Below are positions 37,725-47,501 of a stretch of 64,000 bases of DNA, in pieces. The position numbers were made by a program, and so were the translations under genes. Source of the stretch: Nesterenkonia sp. LB17 (GTDB lineage: Bacteria; Actinomycetota; Actinomycetes; Actinomycetales; Micrococcaceae); NCBI RefSeq assembly GCF_022565915.1, contig NZ_JAJOYX010000002.1:442293-506292 (forward strand). Direction: 5' to 3'. Numbering within the stretch: the first letter of the stretch is position 1; every line of letters starts with the position of its first letter. The notes below the pieces were generated by a model. The model was not told the origin of the DNA. It was given only the letters and a program-made list of their open reading frames with translations, and did not search any database.

Positions 37725-38030
37725 CAAAGAACATAGGGGCACCCCCGGATCATGGGGTGACTCTGGGCAAGCGCCAAGGCCCAGAGACCGGACCGACCAA
37801 CACCACTCCTCCTGCCGCAGAAACGGTGTCCTTCGTCGCCAACGGCGGGAAGGTCCTTCGGGACTGTCGAGTAGCCGGCCCCCATTGATACCCGGGCGCT
37901 GGAATCGAATGAGTGTCATCGAGGTCTTCACATGGGCAGTCTAAGGAACGCCATCTCTGACAGACTCGGATGTCATTCGACCACTGCCGCGCAGATCGTT
38001 GCCCCCACTAGATAGGGAAAACTCATACAC
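37725..38030. other. 306 bp between the IS110 remnant and the amidohydrolase gene
   Basis: The first 30 bp are the IS110 right end. Nothing else is recognisable. Confidence 0.4.
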
Positions 38031-39674
38031 TTAGGGGAGAAGGCCCGCGGCGTCGTACTCGAAGATCCCATTCACCATGGTGGAACCGACCTCAATTTTC
38101 GCTATGCGTTCTGGGTCAACCTCCACTGGATCATCTGACAGCACCACCAAGTCAGCGAGCTTGCCAGGAGTCAGTGTCCCCTTCCTGGTCTCTTCGTGGA
38201 CGGCGTAGGCGGATCCGTGTGTGTAGGCCTCAACGGCCTGCAAAGGCGTCAGTGCCTCTTCGAGAGCGATCGCCTGTCCCCCCTGACTCTTGCGGTTGAC
38301 CATGTCGTGAATACTTAGAATGGCTTCACCAGAGACGACGGGGGCATCCGTAGAGCCAGGCAGAGTGACGCCGGCCTCAACGAAGCTGCGCATGCGGTAT
38401 GCCATCTTCAACCGCTCTTTCCCCAAGGCGGTCACAAAACCATCACCGAGAGTCGAAATAAATCTCCCCTGGGGTACAGGGATATACCCTCCATCGACAA
38501 TTCGCTTGACTTGGTTCAGAGATGAGATCGCTGCGTGTTCAATCCGGTGTCTTGAATCGTGGCGAGGCCATCTGTGCTGCGCCTCATCATAGATATCCAA
38601 GACTGTGTCAAGCGCGTAATCTCCAATCGCATGCGTAGCAATCTGCCAACCATTTCTGTGCGCGGCGAATAGCATGCGCTCTAACTCATCTCGCTCCCAT
38701 TGAAGGTAGCCTTCATTATTCGGCGCATCGTGGTAACCACAGCAAACTGCGGCGGTTCTCCCTATTAGAGAGCCATCTGAGAGAATCTTCACGGGCCCTA
38801 TACGCAACCTCTCATCACCAAATCCAGACAAGATCCCCAGGTCGAGACCCCAGCCTTCGGATCCCCCAATGTCACCTAACGAATGCAGGGCTGTGACGTA
38901 AGGCATCAGAGTCATCCGGACCTTGAGACTTCCGGCCGCGAGAACATCCTGGAAGGCTCTGAGGTCCGCCGGACCGTGACCCATTACGTCGCCGCATATC
39001 CCCGGTTCAGTGGCACTTGTAATCCCATGGCTGAGAGCCCAGTTCGAAGCCGTCGCTAGACCTTTTCTGATGACTTCTTGGGCTACTGGCTTCAGCACAT
39101 GTGATACCAGATTCATGGCTTGTTCCTGTAGGAGTCCGTTCATTCTGCCGTCGGGGTATCGGCCCAAAGTGCCTCCGGTTGGCGACTCCATCGATTCAGG
39201 ATCGGGATGACCAGCCATCTCCAAGGCCTTGGTATTCACGACAGCCATGTGATGGGAGTTGTGCACAAGATAAACGGGTCGTCCGCCCGCTATCTGATCG
39301 AGCACATCTCTCTCGGGATGTCCTCCAATCCTGTTTTGATCGTATCCTTGACCTTGAATCCAGGCGCCGTCTGGCTGGCTCTGGGCGTACGCCTCGACCT
39401 TTTCATACAGATGCTGCAACGTAGGGGTTGTCTCAAGGGAAAGGTCCAGGCGGGCCATCTCTACGCCCATCATTGAGAAGTGCATATGACTGTCGTTGAA
39501 GCCCGGTACGACGGGGGCGCCCCGTAAATCAATCGAATGACTGGACTCTAATCCATCAAGCTCTTCATCAAGACCCACAATTCTACCCTGTAGTATTCCA
39601 ATTTTACTTGCATTCGGACGTAGTGGGTCAATCGTTCGTATGCGTCCATTATATAAGATTGTATCGATCTTCAT
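38031..39674 (-). CDS. YtcJ-like metal-dependent amidohydrolase
   Basis: A 547-residue member of the amidohydrolase superfamily (amidohydrolase_3; YtcJ / N-substituted formamide deformylase-like). Metal-site elements: GFNDSHMHFSMMG (HxH), the metal-proximal Lys in RIGPVKILSDGSL, ATHAIGDYALD, HRIEHAAI and the catalytic Asp in LPGSTDAPVV. The C-terminal beta-strand region GTLTPGKLADLVVLSDDP is standard. AAGAG lies about 10 nt before the ATG. It is alone on its strand, with an AT-rich promoter region and a CRP-like site upstream. It hydrolyses an amide, formamide or cyclic amide; the precise substrate is unknown. Confidence 0.87.
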   Translation of the reverse strand: MKIDTILYNGRIRTIDPLRPNASKIGILQGRIVGLDEELDGLESSHSIDLRGAPVVPGFNDSHMHFSMMGVEMARLDLSLETTPTLQHLYEKVEAYAQSQPDGAWIQGQGYDQNRIGGHPERDVLDQIAGGRPVYLVHNSHHMAVVNTKALEMAGHPDPESMESPTGGTLGRYPDGRMNGLLQEQAMNLVSHVLKPVAQEVIRKGLATASNWALSHGITSATEPGICGDVMGHGPADLRAFQDVLAAGSLKVRMTLMPYVTALHSLGDIGGSEGWGLDLGILSGFGDERLRIGPVKILSDGSLIGRTAAVCCGYHDAPNNEGYLQWERDELERMLFAAHRNGWQIATHAIGDYALDTVLDIYDEAQHRWPRHDSRHRIEHAAISSLNQVKRIVDGGYIPVPQGRFISTLGDGFVTALGKERLKMAYRMRSFVEAGVTLPGSTDAPVVSGEAILSIHDMVNRKSQGGQAIALEEALTPLQAVEAYTHGSAYAVHEETRKGTLTPGKLADLVVLSDDPVEVDPERIAKIEVGSTMVNGIFEYDAAGLLP

Positions 39675-41373
39675 CTAGGTAACTCTTCCCAGTATATGTG
39701 AGCAGTCATAAATACAGATTAACGCGCCTAGATTACATCAGAATCCGTTGATTGAGTCCCGCGACATTGAGGAATTGCGACATAAAGCGCAAGGACGTAT
39801 AATATCGACGATTAGATGGTCTTGTTGTTTGATATCTTACTTGTGACGCGAGTCACGCATGACAAGGTTATTCAGATATTCAGATTTTGTCAATGACTTC
39901 GTCGACACTTCTACACGAAACTGACGCGGCATCGCGCCAAGCGCCCTGGGATTCAGTGTCTGCCGACCTCGCCGCTCCTGGCTGCGTCGCCTATCGAATG
40001 CCGCATGCGCTACTGAAAAGTGCCAGCACTATCTCTACTCTTCCCTCCCCATGCGTAGTGTTTCTCTTGAGACCGATAAGAACGTGGCCCGAAGCCCATC
40101 TTCTGCTGGCCGGTGATGCAAACCCGGCGGGACCCTCTCGGTTCAGCCCGTCCACCACCGCCACCCGAGGGAAGTCCGAGCATCGTCATCTCCACATACA
40201 GCAGGTGTCCGTGTTTTGCTCGCTCAGTGGACCACCCCTGAGCCTCGAAATGTCCGGCAAGAACTGGCTGACCGGGGTCGTGTCGTCACGTTTTCCCGGC
40301 GTGTCCCCTGAGTCACTTGACCTCATGCCCAGTGCCCTCCCCCGAATCTGTTCGCCTAATTGCGAGTGCTAATCCCCGGCTCTGAGCCACGATGATGGCC
40401 TTGCAGATCTCACGGCCGCTCAATCCAAGCTGTCGATGCCAGTGACTCATTGCTGGACTGGCAGGCTGACGAGATCTATGGCGGTTCACAGTTGCTGCCC
40501 CTAATCAGAAGAAGCCGCGTCCTTGACGTTGAGCTTTCCGGGAATCTCGCGATTTTCACCAGACTTAACGCAATTGAGTCCCCGCAGTTGTTTCCGTCCG
40601 TGGGGTTGGAGCCGTCACCGCCGCAGGGGAGCTTGCTGTTCGGTCCTAATCGGGCAGGATCTGCGGGGAGACTGCTTTCACGCGGATCGCTGGCACATGG
40701 CCGACCCGAGCGTCGTCCGGGAACACCGGTAGACATTATCTAAATAGAACTGGCGACCTCCAACTAGATAGGGCACTAAGCCCCGTTGTCCTGGCTCGTA
40801 TGTGTACTGATCCTGAAACTCGACGCCACGTTGAACGACGAAGAGCGGAGACGGACCAGGAAGAAAACTCTCCGCCGTTCTATACGAAACATAATCCTCC
40901 GAGGCTCAGCACAGCGGGCTCATTACAATCGCCTCACAGACATTGAAGTCACCTGGGATCGGTCCTATCGGGGGGGTCAACTAACGGGGCCCAGCAGCGT
41001 CTGCAGGTGTCCCAGCGCACTTGAGTTAGGCCCTAGGTTGGACAGCCTCGCCAACGTTCGTCACCGACTGCCGGGTCATAGGCTGCGCCCAGAGTTGAAA
41101 CAGGCGAATACTCTGCGCAGAGACTCGGTGGTGCAACGTCTTCGTCCTATCTGGTCCACCTGGGTTTTCAGCAGCCCAGACTGCTTACATCCTCCCTCCG
41201 GTGCTCGGGTCCCACTCCCCAAAAGCTGAGACAGTCAGCTTGGCTGATGACCCTGGAGAGCGGGCTAACGGCCGCTTCGGTGCACACCGAGAGATCCGCG
41301 TATGCATCACGGGTCATCGAGTGTTTGCGTGGTAAGCCCCCCTAGGGGGATCGCCTCTGAGAGCGCGCCGGAT
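39675..41373. other. 1.7-kb region without recognisable gene
   Basis: The first 200 bp are AT-rich and hold the amidohydrolase promoter. Rightwards (39.9-41.37 kb) several open frames exist on both strands, including 39887-40372 and 40786-41229 on plus. None has a good start site, codon pattern or family resemblance. I read it as decayed accessory DNA. Confidence 0.45.
39842..39857. promoter_or_regulatory. CRP/GlxR-like site upstream of the amidohydrolase gene
   Basis: TGTGACGCGAGTCACG matches TGTGA-N6-TCACA in 9 of 10 positions. A -10-like TATTAT/TTATAC (complement of 39797-39804) on the minus strand would place the site near -60, a class-I-type activator position. Binding is inferred. Confidence 0.5.
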
Positions 41374-42474
41374 CTAGTTGTACTCGGCCAAGTGGTTAGT
41401 GACACTCCGAGCCGGTCCTTGACCTAAAGGAGACCCCCGGTTGCGGTGGGCGACGTCTAGGTCGTCTACCGTCCGGAGGTCTCCATGTCCCACCGTAACG
41501 CCCGACTCAATGCCCGTGATCGGCAACTACTCATTGAGCGCGTCTGTGAACAAGGCTGGGCAGTCGCCCACGCGGCGAAAGCCCAAGGCATCTCCCGCCA
41601 GTGCGCCCACCGTTGGATCACCCGCTTCCCCAAAGAAGGCTGGTCCGGTCTCCACGACCGCTCGTCAGGACCGCGCCACTGTCCACGACAGACCCCGGCC
41701 GAGACCGAGGAAGCCATTGGCCCTGCGAGTCCAGCAACGTCGGGGCCAGGACTGGATCGGCCCCGAGCTGAGCGTCCCGGCCCGCACCGTCTCGCGGGTG
41801 CTGCGCCGGTACAGAGTCCCTTACCTGCGCGACTGCGACCCGCTGACCGGTGAGGTGATCCGGTTCTCGAAGACCACCGCGGTCCGCTACGAGCGTGACC
41901 ACCCCGGCGAACTGGTCCATGTCGATGTCAAGAAGATCGGCAAGATCCCCGATGGCGGAGGATGGAAAGCCCACGGCCGTCACATGAGCTCATCCTGGGC
42001 CAAGAAGCGAGCCCGGATCGGCTATGACTACGTGCACTCGATGGTCGATGACCACTCTCGGCTGGCCTACTCCGAGATCCTGCCCGACGAGAAGGGCGCC
42101 ACCTGCGCCGGATTCATCCTTCGTGCAGCCGGCTACTTCGCGGGACAGGGCATCACCCGGATCGAGCGAGTCATCACCGAAAACCACTTCTCCTACCGGC
42201 ACTCGGCCGATGTAGCCGCCGAGATCAGCGCCCTCGGTGCCAGGCATAAGTTCATCAAACCTCACTGCCGTTGGCAGAACGGCAAAGTCGAGCGATTCAA
42301 CCGCACCCTGCAAACCGAATGGGCCTACCGGCAGGTCTTCCTAGACAACGCTGCACGTGCCGCTGCTCTTGCAGCATGGCTCGAGGTCTACAACAATCAG
42401 CGACGCCACACCGCACTCGGCGGCATGCCTCCGACCAGTCGACTGTCACCAACGTAGTGGCCGAGTACATCTAG
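41374..42474 (+). mobile_element. Frameshifted IS481 element (copy E)
   Basis: Inverted repeats TTGTACTCGGCCAAGTGG (left) and the complement of CGTAGTGGCCGAGTACAT (right), flanked by CTAG on both sides (41374-41377 and 42471-42474). It is a different IS481 lineage from the copies at 16.8 and 50.3 kb, sharing only about two thirds of its residues by eye. Confidence 0.9.
41485..42457 (+). pseudogene. IS481 transposase pseudogene (copy E)
   Basis: N-terminal helix-turn-helix half (AHAAKAQGISRQCAHRWITR) in one frame to about 41715, then a base loss near TETEEAI moves the rest (LRVQQRRGQDWIGPELSVPA, LVHVDVKKIGKIPDGGGW, SMVDDHSRLAYSEIL, NGKVERFNRTLQTEWAY) into another. The second catalytic Asp, normally ITDN, reads ITEN. 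Both lesions should abolish activity. Confidence 0.88.
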
Positions 42475-42660
42475 TGCTCTCCAACCTATTAGCCCGGGCA
42501 TGCGTCATCGAGGTTCTTGCGCGCGCACGAGAAGCCGCGAACGCACTAGACGGTATGCAGTAGCTCCTTGCGGTCTGCAAGGGGTTGCGGACCGGGCCCC
42601 CACTCACAGAGATTCGTGGGGCACCGGACAAGACGCCCCTTGCCCGGCCTTGCCGACATA

Positions 42661-43779
42661 TGTGGAAGGCCCCGGTGTTTACCGAGCGTCCGAGTGTTGG
42701 GCTCGATGTGCACGCACGATCTGTCTACGCGGCAGCAATCGACAGCGACACAGGAGAGCTCCTCCAATCACGACTGACCCCATCACACGAGCACATCCTC
42801 ACCCGGCTCAGGAACCTCCCGGCCCGGTGGCTGTGGCCTACGAGGCCGGCCCGACCGGGTTCGGTCTCTACCGGACACTGCTCGATGCCGGGATCCGGTG
42901 TGAGGTGCTCGCCCCGTCGAAGCTCCAACGACCAGCCCGGGACCGGGTCAAGACCGACGCCAAAGACGCGGTGCACCTGGCCCGACTGCTGCGCCTGGAC
43001 GAACACGTCGCCGTGACTGTTCCATCAGCAGACCGAGAGGCAGACCGGGACCTGGTTCGAGCCAGAGAGGACTGCCGCAGTGATCTGATGCGCGCCCGAC
43101 ACCGGCTCTCGAAGCTGCTGCTGCGCCACAGCATCCTCTACACCGGAGGCAATTACACCGGAGACAATGCGTGGACCGCAGCGCATCACATCTAGCTGGT
43201 CACAGAGTTCCAGACCCAGCTGGCCCACCAGTCCACCCGAATGGCCTTTGACTCCGACTTGAAGCAGTGCTGACCATGGAAGCCCGACGCGGGCGCCTGG
43301 ATGAGGCGATCACGGTCATGGTTGCCGCCCCGCATCACGGGCCGGTGATGCATCGGCTGGGGTGTCTTCGCGGAGTCTCGACCCTGACCGGGTTAGGGCT
43401 GACGGTCGAGATCGAAGACTGGCACCGATTCACCGGCAACAGCATCCGCGCCTATGTGGGCCTGGTCCGCTCGGAGTATTCCTCGGGCCAGTCCCGGCCC
43501 CAGGGCCCGATCAGCAAAGCCGGGAACACCCACGCCCGCCGGTTGCTGGTCGAGACCGCGTGGCATCACCCGGTCAGGTACACGATTGGCAAGACCATGC
43601 GTGATCGGTGGGATTTCGCCCCCGCCGCGGCGCGAGCCCGCGGTGACGTGGGAAATCGGCGTCTTCATGATCGCCGGGCGCGGTTCATCGCGCGTGGCAA
43701 GAGTTCACTGGTGGCGAACGTGGCCGTGGCCCGAGAGCTGGCTGACTGGTGCTGGTCCTTGGCCGTGATGCAGGACTGA
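42661..43779 (+). pseudogene. IS110 transposase pseudogene (second subgroup)
   Basis: ATG 42661 opens with TERPSVGLDVHARSVYAAAID and loses frame near 42830; AYEAGPTGFGLYRTLLDAGI and VKTDAKDAVHLARLLRLDEH follow in another frame until TAG near 43193. Further stops precede the C-terminal half (43267-43779: LTGLGLTVEIEDWHRF, YVGLVRSEYSSGQSRPQGPI, AGNTHARRLLVETAWHH). It is more distant from the other three IS110 copies. Multiple lesions. Confidence 0.85.
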
Positions 43780-44007
43780 GGGGGCTCAGCCTCCACAGGC
43801 CGCTTCGTTGCGGTGATGCCGGTGGCAGCGCGTGGAGCGATCCGCGATTCAGCTATGAGCAGCCGGCCCCACGCCTGGTGACGCTCGATCCTAGAGACGC
43901 GGGAACGCTCCTGCCGAACATCCCGTCCTGCGGTAACCAATCCGCGCATATCAGTCTGACCGCGCGTCGTTTTTGACACGCTCACCGACGGATCCGCAGC
44001 GAAGCAC

Positions 44008-44043
44008 GAGGCGCCCGCCCCCTCGCGTGGGGACGGGCGCCTC
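44008..44043. terminator. Strong GC hairpin
   Basis: GAGGCGCCCG (44008-44017) pairs perfectly with CGGGCGCCTC (44034-44043), with extra C/G pairs inside. It is probably a terminator, though no intact gene now ends beside it. Confidence 0.6.
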
Positions 44044-44198
44044 ATCCTGCCTCTTGACAGATGAGAACTACATAACAGTTGTTCGGAACTGGACGCCCTC
44101 CTTTGAGATTCTCGACCGCAGAGCACGAGTTGCCATCGATGAAATTGCTTGATCCTCATGGCTTCTCCCCCGCGACTACCCGATACATTGGGCCAGCC

Positions 44199-44240
44199 GG
44201 ATCTGTGTCACAACATGTGGCCAGTAGGATCTGTGTCACA
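44199..44240. repeat. Two 14-bp direct repeats GGATCTGTGTCACA
   Basis: Copies at 44199-44212 and 44227-44240 (28-bp period). The second overlaps an inverted repeat TGTGTC (44232-44237) / GACACA (44252-44257). It lies 40-90 bp upstream of the small gene at 44294. It could be regulatory or a scar of an IS end. Confidence 0.5.
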
Positions 44241-44293
44241 CTGTGGCGTGAGACACATTCCTAAGTGCCTGATAGAAACCCGAAGGGCTAGCC

Positions 44294-44506
44294 ATGAGCG
44301 CTGGATCGAATCTTTGTGAAGTCGAGCTTGGGGGCGAGAAATGTCGGATTACCAAGTGGGCGGTGGTACCCGGAGAGAACCGCTCTCCTGTGAAACGTCA
44401 GGACCGCAGCTACCTCGCATTCATCCCAATGACTCGGACGTCCTACTTGACCATCGCTGAAGACAACCAGATGGCATCGGACTTTGCCGTCGGACAACGA
44501 AATTAG
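44294..44506 (+). CDS. Small hypothetical protein (70 aa)
   Basis: Begins MSAGSNLCEVELGGEKCRIT. A weak resemblance to small cupin-fold proteins is seen in RITKWAVVPGENRSPVKRQD and the following SYLAFIPMTRTSYLTI, but the usual metal histidines are missing. AAGGG lies about 8 nt before the ATG. The GNAT gene starts 41 bp downstream, so the two could be cotranscribed. I do not recognise a function; it may be a decayed cupin. Confidence 0.4.
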   Translation: MSAGSNLCEVELGGEKCRITKWAVVPGENRSPVKRQDRSYLAFIPMTRTSYLTIAEDNQMASDFAVGQRN

Positions 44507-44547
44507 TTTTCTACGGGCATTGAGTGCCCGGTGGAGGTGAACGATCT

Positions 44548-45006
44548 ATGACAACATCAATAGTCGTTCGGCTTGTTGCCGAGCCGGACCGCGATGCGTG
44601 GAGTGTTATTTTCCGTGCATATCGAGATTTCTACGGCAAGACTCACGATTCCACCATAATTGACACAGTGTGGAAGTGGATTATCGACCCTGAACACAGC
44701 ACTCGCTGTCTCATCGCAGAGGATGAAGGACGGGTTATTGGACTTGGCCACTTCCGAACGTTCGCGCGCCCGATCGTCGGAGGGCACGGCCTCTATCTGG
44801 ACGATCTATTCACTGTTCCGAGCGCGCGGGGCACTGGTGCCGCCTCCGCGATACTGCAACGCCTCGTAGGCATCGCTCATGATGAAGACGCCACTGTAGT
44901 TCGATGGATCACCGCCGAAAGCAACGAGACCGCTAGAAGGCTCTATGATCAAGTCGCGACTCAGACGCATTGGATCACGTACGACCTGTCGCCACAATCC
45001 AAGTAG
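44548..45006 (+). CDS. GNAT-family N-acetyltransferase
   Basis: 152 residues with the GNAT fold pattern: CLIAEDEGRVIGLGHFRTF (beta2-beta4), YLDDLFTVPSARGTGAASAI (beta4 and the acetyl-CoA pyrophosphate-binding Arg-Gly-Thr-Gly-Ala loop, motif A) and WITAESNETARRLYDQVA (motif B). ATG 44548 has GGAGGT 9 nt upstream. The substrate is unknown; some relatives acetylate amino acids or aminoglycosides, but nothing here decides. Confidence 0.85.
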   Translation: MTTSIVVRLVAEPDRDAWSVIFRAYRDFYGKTHDSTIIDTVWKWIIDPEHSTRCLIAEDEGRVIGLGHFRTFARPIVGGHGLYLDDLFTVPSARGTGAASAILQRLVGIAHDEDATVVRWITAESNETARRLYDQVATQTHWITYDLSPQSK

Positions 45007-45324
45007 CACGGCAGCAAGTGGGGAAGGTTCTACAAAGCTTCTATCTCCATTGGGCGCCGTGTGATTTCTAGGCGGGCGCGTGGTGTTCCCTATCGAGGCT
45101 CCAGGCGAGATTGCACTAAACACGCTGCGGATATCGCAGGTCATCTTGCATTCCGAGCGGCGTCTTCGTGCTGATTCGGGTCTCCGGGTCAAGGACCATA
45201 TGGAAGATCGCTAAAACAACGAGCGCACGCTTACGTCGAGGTGCACCGCGACGATCTGGGCGGACCGTACCGATGACCTGGTCCACATCGCGGCAGCACG
45301 TTTGGTCCCCATGGCGGTGTGTGT
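45007..45324. other. 318 bp without recognisable gene
   Basis: Open frames on minus contain no family motifs. Directly left of an IS3 element; probably decayed DNA. Confidence 0.4.
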
Positions 45325-45356
45325 GGGTCTGCTGACGGTTTAGTTGACCTCGGGGT

Positions 45357-46238
45357 TTACGCCGCCAGAGCGACGGTCGTTTTGTAAACGGTCTCGTATT
45401 CAACCGGCGTCAACTTACCCAGACGCCGCTGCCGACGACGCCGGTGATAAGTCCGCTCGATCCAGTAGACGATCTCCCTGCGGAGCTCATCCCTAGAGGA
45501 CCAGCGGCGCCTGTTGAGCACGTTCTTCTGCAACGTGGAGAAGAAGCTCTCCATCGCGGCATTATCACCCGCAGCACCGACCCGGCCCATCAATCCAAGC
45601 AGCCCATGAGCCTTGATCGCCCGCTGATATCTCCTGGAACGAAATTGAGACCCTCGGTCGCTATGTACAACACAGCCAGCCACTTGCCCGGCGCCACGGC
45701 GGACCACCGCGTCGTTCAGAGCAGCCACTGCCAGGTGTGACTTCATCCTGGGCCCGATCGAGTAGCCCACGATCCGATTCGAGAACACGTCCTTCACCGC
45801 GCAGGCGTAGATCTTGCCTTCAGCGGTGCGATGCTCCGTGATATCGGTAAGCCACAGCTGATTCGGAGCAGTCGCGCTGAAGTCGCGTTGGACCCGGTCA
45901 TCACAGACCGGAGGGCCTGGCTTCTTGTTCATCCTTCGGGCTCTGCGGATCGTGGCCGAGAAGATCCGCTGCTGAGAACACAGCCGTCAGACCCGGCGCT
46001 CAGACACCAGATGCCCGGCCGCGCAGAGCTCATCAGCGATGAACCGGTGCCCGAACTCAGGATCATCAGCGTGAATGTTATAGGCGGCGTTGAGCAGTTC
46101 CGCCTCCTGCCAGTCACGAGCCGAGACCGGGTTCGCCGCCCACTGATAGAACGCCTGCTTCAAGAAGCCCAACACCCGACAGGCCACCGCCACCGGAACA
46201 CCGGCGACGGCAAGGTCACGGACCAGCGGGAACATCAT
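45357..46238 (-). pseudogene. IS3 transposase OrfB pseudogene (copy C)
   Basis: The N-terminal half (VACRVLGFLKQAFYQWAANP, DDPEFGHRFIADELCAAGH) ends at an in-frame TGA after SERRV, where Trp is expected. The frame resumes LCSQQRIFSATIRRARRMNK with the complete DDE domain: LWLTDITEHRTAEGKIYACA, VVHSDRGSQFRS, NAAMESFFSTLQKNVL and YHRRRRQRRLGKLTPVEYE. One nonsense mutation separates the halves. Confidence 0.85.
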
Positions 46239-46537
46239 TCTGAGCGGGCCTGCCCGACCTTCAGATTCGCCTGGGACAAGTACGCAGTAGCTCGACGCAG
46301 GATCTCGTTTTCTTGTTCGAGTTCACGGATACATCTGAGCATCTTCGACTGGTCCGCTCGGCCAGCAGCATCTTCAGCAGGCTCGACACCGTGGTGATGT
46401 GCTCGATCCTTACTCACCCACATCTGCAGGGCTGACTTCGAGATGCCCAGGTCTTCGCAGACCTACTTCTGGGTCATCCCGGCATCGAGCAGCTCCAACG
46501 CGGAGGCCTTGAACTCCTCGGAATAGATCTTCGGCAT
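46235..46537 (-). pseudogene. IS3 OrfA pseudogene (copy C)
   Basis: Starts MPKIYSEEFKASALELLDAG at 46537. An in-frame TAG after MTQK interrupts the helix-turn-helix (VCEDLGISKSALQMWVSKD), and the zipper region CIRELEQENEILRRATAYLS follows. Overlaps orfB by 4 nt, as usual for IS3. Confidence 0.85.
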
Positions 46538-46684
46538 GGGACTATCCTCTCTGCTTTCTTAGCAGTCAGGAAGTCAACCGAACCGTCAGCAGACCCACTG
46601 AGGGCGAGCGAGCGTTACAAGATTCCACAAGAAAGCTCGATTTCAAAGCCTCTCGCGGTGGGACGAAGACCACGATGCCACCCG

Positions 46685-46690
46685 TAGAAT
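46685..46690 (+). promoter_or_regulatory. Putative -10 element of the GntR gene (TAGAAT)
   Basis: TAGAAT ends 6 nt before the ATG at 46697. With no Shine-Dalgarno in the gap, the transcript is probably leaderless. Confidence 0.45.
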
Positions 46691-46696
46691 GCACAG

Positions 46697-47425
46697 ATGA
46701 GTAGCATGCAACAGGTCACGGCTGGCCTTTCTTTGACGGCCCAGGTCACAGACCGGCTCAGAGCAGCCATCACGTCTGGCGAGATGAAGCCCGGGGAGCT
46801 CTACTCGGCAATCGAATTGGCCGAGAAACTAGGAGTCTCCAGGACTCCGGTCCGCGAGGCGCTTCAGCTGCTCGAAAAGGAAGGCATCGTTCGGATAGAG
46901 AAGAACCGGGGTGCCCGTGTACTGCAAATATCCTTGGACGAGATCGTGCAAATTTTTCAGATCCGGATCATTCTTGAGCCTCCGGCGGCCGCTCGAGGCG
47001 CTGAAGCAGCTACTGAGGAAGACCTGGCTCATATCAGGGTATTGCACCGCAGAATTTTGGACGCCGCCTCTGCAGGTGACGGTCCCGGAACCCTGCAGGC
47101 GGACAAAGACTTCCATCTTTTCCTACTGGGGCTGGCGGGCAACGCGCGATTGACGGCTCTCGACAGCGAACTGCGCAACCTGGTGCTTACCCGTGGGCTG
47201 GTGACGATCCCTTCGACTCGGAGCGGTCAAGACTTGGCCAATGACCGCAGTGACATCATGGACGCCCTGGTGCGTCGTGACCCGCACGCGGTTGCCGTCG
47301 CGGTTCGCGATCACGTGACCCGGACGGCCCAGTTACTCATCACAGGAGTTAGCGCCACTACGACGGGGTTGTCAGCCGAGCCGTATCTCACGAAACTCGA
47401 ACAGCTCAATAAGTACTGCCAGTGA
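46697..47425 (+). CDS. GntR-family regulator, FadR/FCD subgroup
   Basis: 242 residues. N-terminal winged helix (about 10-75; YSAIELAEKLGVSRTPVREALQLLEKEGIVRI) and C-terminal FCD effector domain (about 90-225; IFQIRIILEPPAAARGAEAA, ADKDFHLFLLGLAGNARLT, RSDIMDALVRRDPHAVAVAV). FCD domains bind small carboxylic acids through a metal. It lies 118 bp upstream of the CoA-transferase gene, whose leader holds a 14-bp palindrome; part of that motif (GCATGCAACA) recurs at 46704-46713 over its own start. It is probably a glutarate-responsive local repressor with autoregulation (inference). Confidence 0.88.
   Translation: MSSMQQVTAGLSLTAQVTDRLRAAITSGEMKPGELYSAIELAEKLGVSRTPVREALQLLEKEGIVRIEKNRGARVLQISLDEIVQIFQIRIILEPPAAARGAEAATEEDLAHIRVLHRRILDAASAGDGPGTLQADKDFHLFLLGLAGNARLTALDSELRNLVLTRGLVTIPSTRSGQDLANDRSDIMDALVRRDPHAVAVAVRDHVTRTAQLLITGVSATTTGLSAEPYLTKLEQLNKYCQ
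46704..46713. promoter_or_regulatory. Partial operator at the GntR gene start
   Basis: GCATGCAACA equals the last ten bases of the palindrome at 47502-47515. Its position at the start codon would allow autorepression. Confidence 0.35.
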
Positions 47426-47501
47426 CCTCGCATTATGGTCGATAAGGACCGGCGAAGGAGGTAGCCGTGGATGCCTTTACATATTGCACGCCCCCTCGTA
47501 G

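Larger units (their letters stand above)
43780..44293. other. 514-bp intergenic region with hairpin and direct repeats
   Basis: No coding frame is supported. Contains the strong hairpin at 44008-44043 and a 14-bp direct repeat at 44199/44227, described separately. Confidence 0.4.
45325..46596 (-). mobile_element. IS3-family element of a different subgroup (copy C)
   Basis: The outer ends read GGGTCTGCTGACGGTT on both sides, shared with IS3 copies 1 and 2, but the inner sequence and transposase are unrelated at DNA level. No target duplication is visible. Its transposase genes are broken. Confidence 0.9.

Noticed and set aside
39887-40372. Possible 161-aa gene in the 1.7-kb empty region
   Set aside because: No Shine-Dalgarno, irregular codon use and no family motif on either strand.
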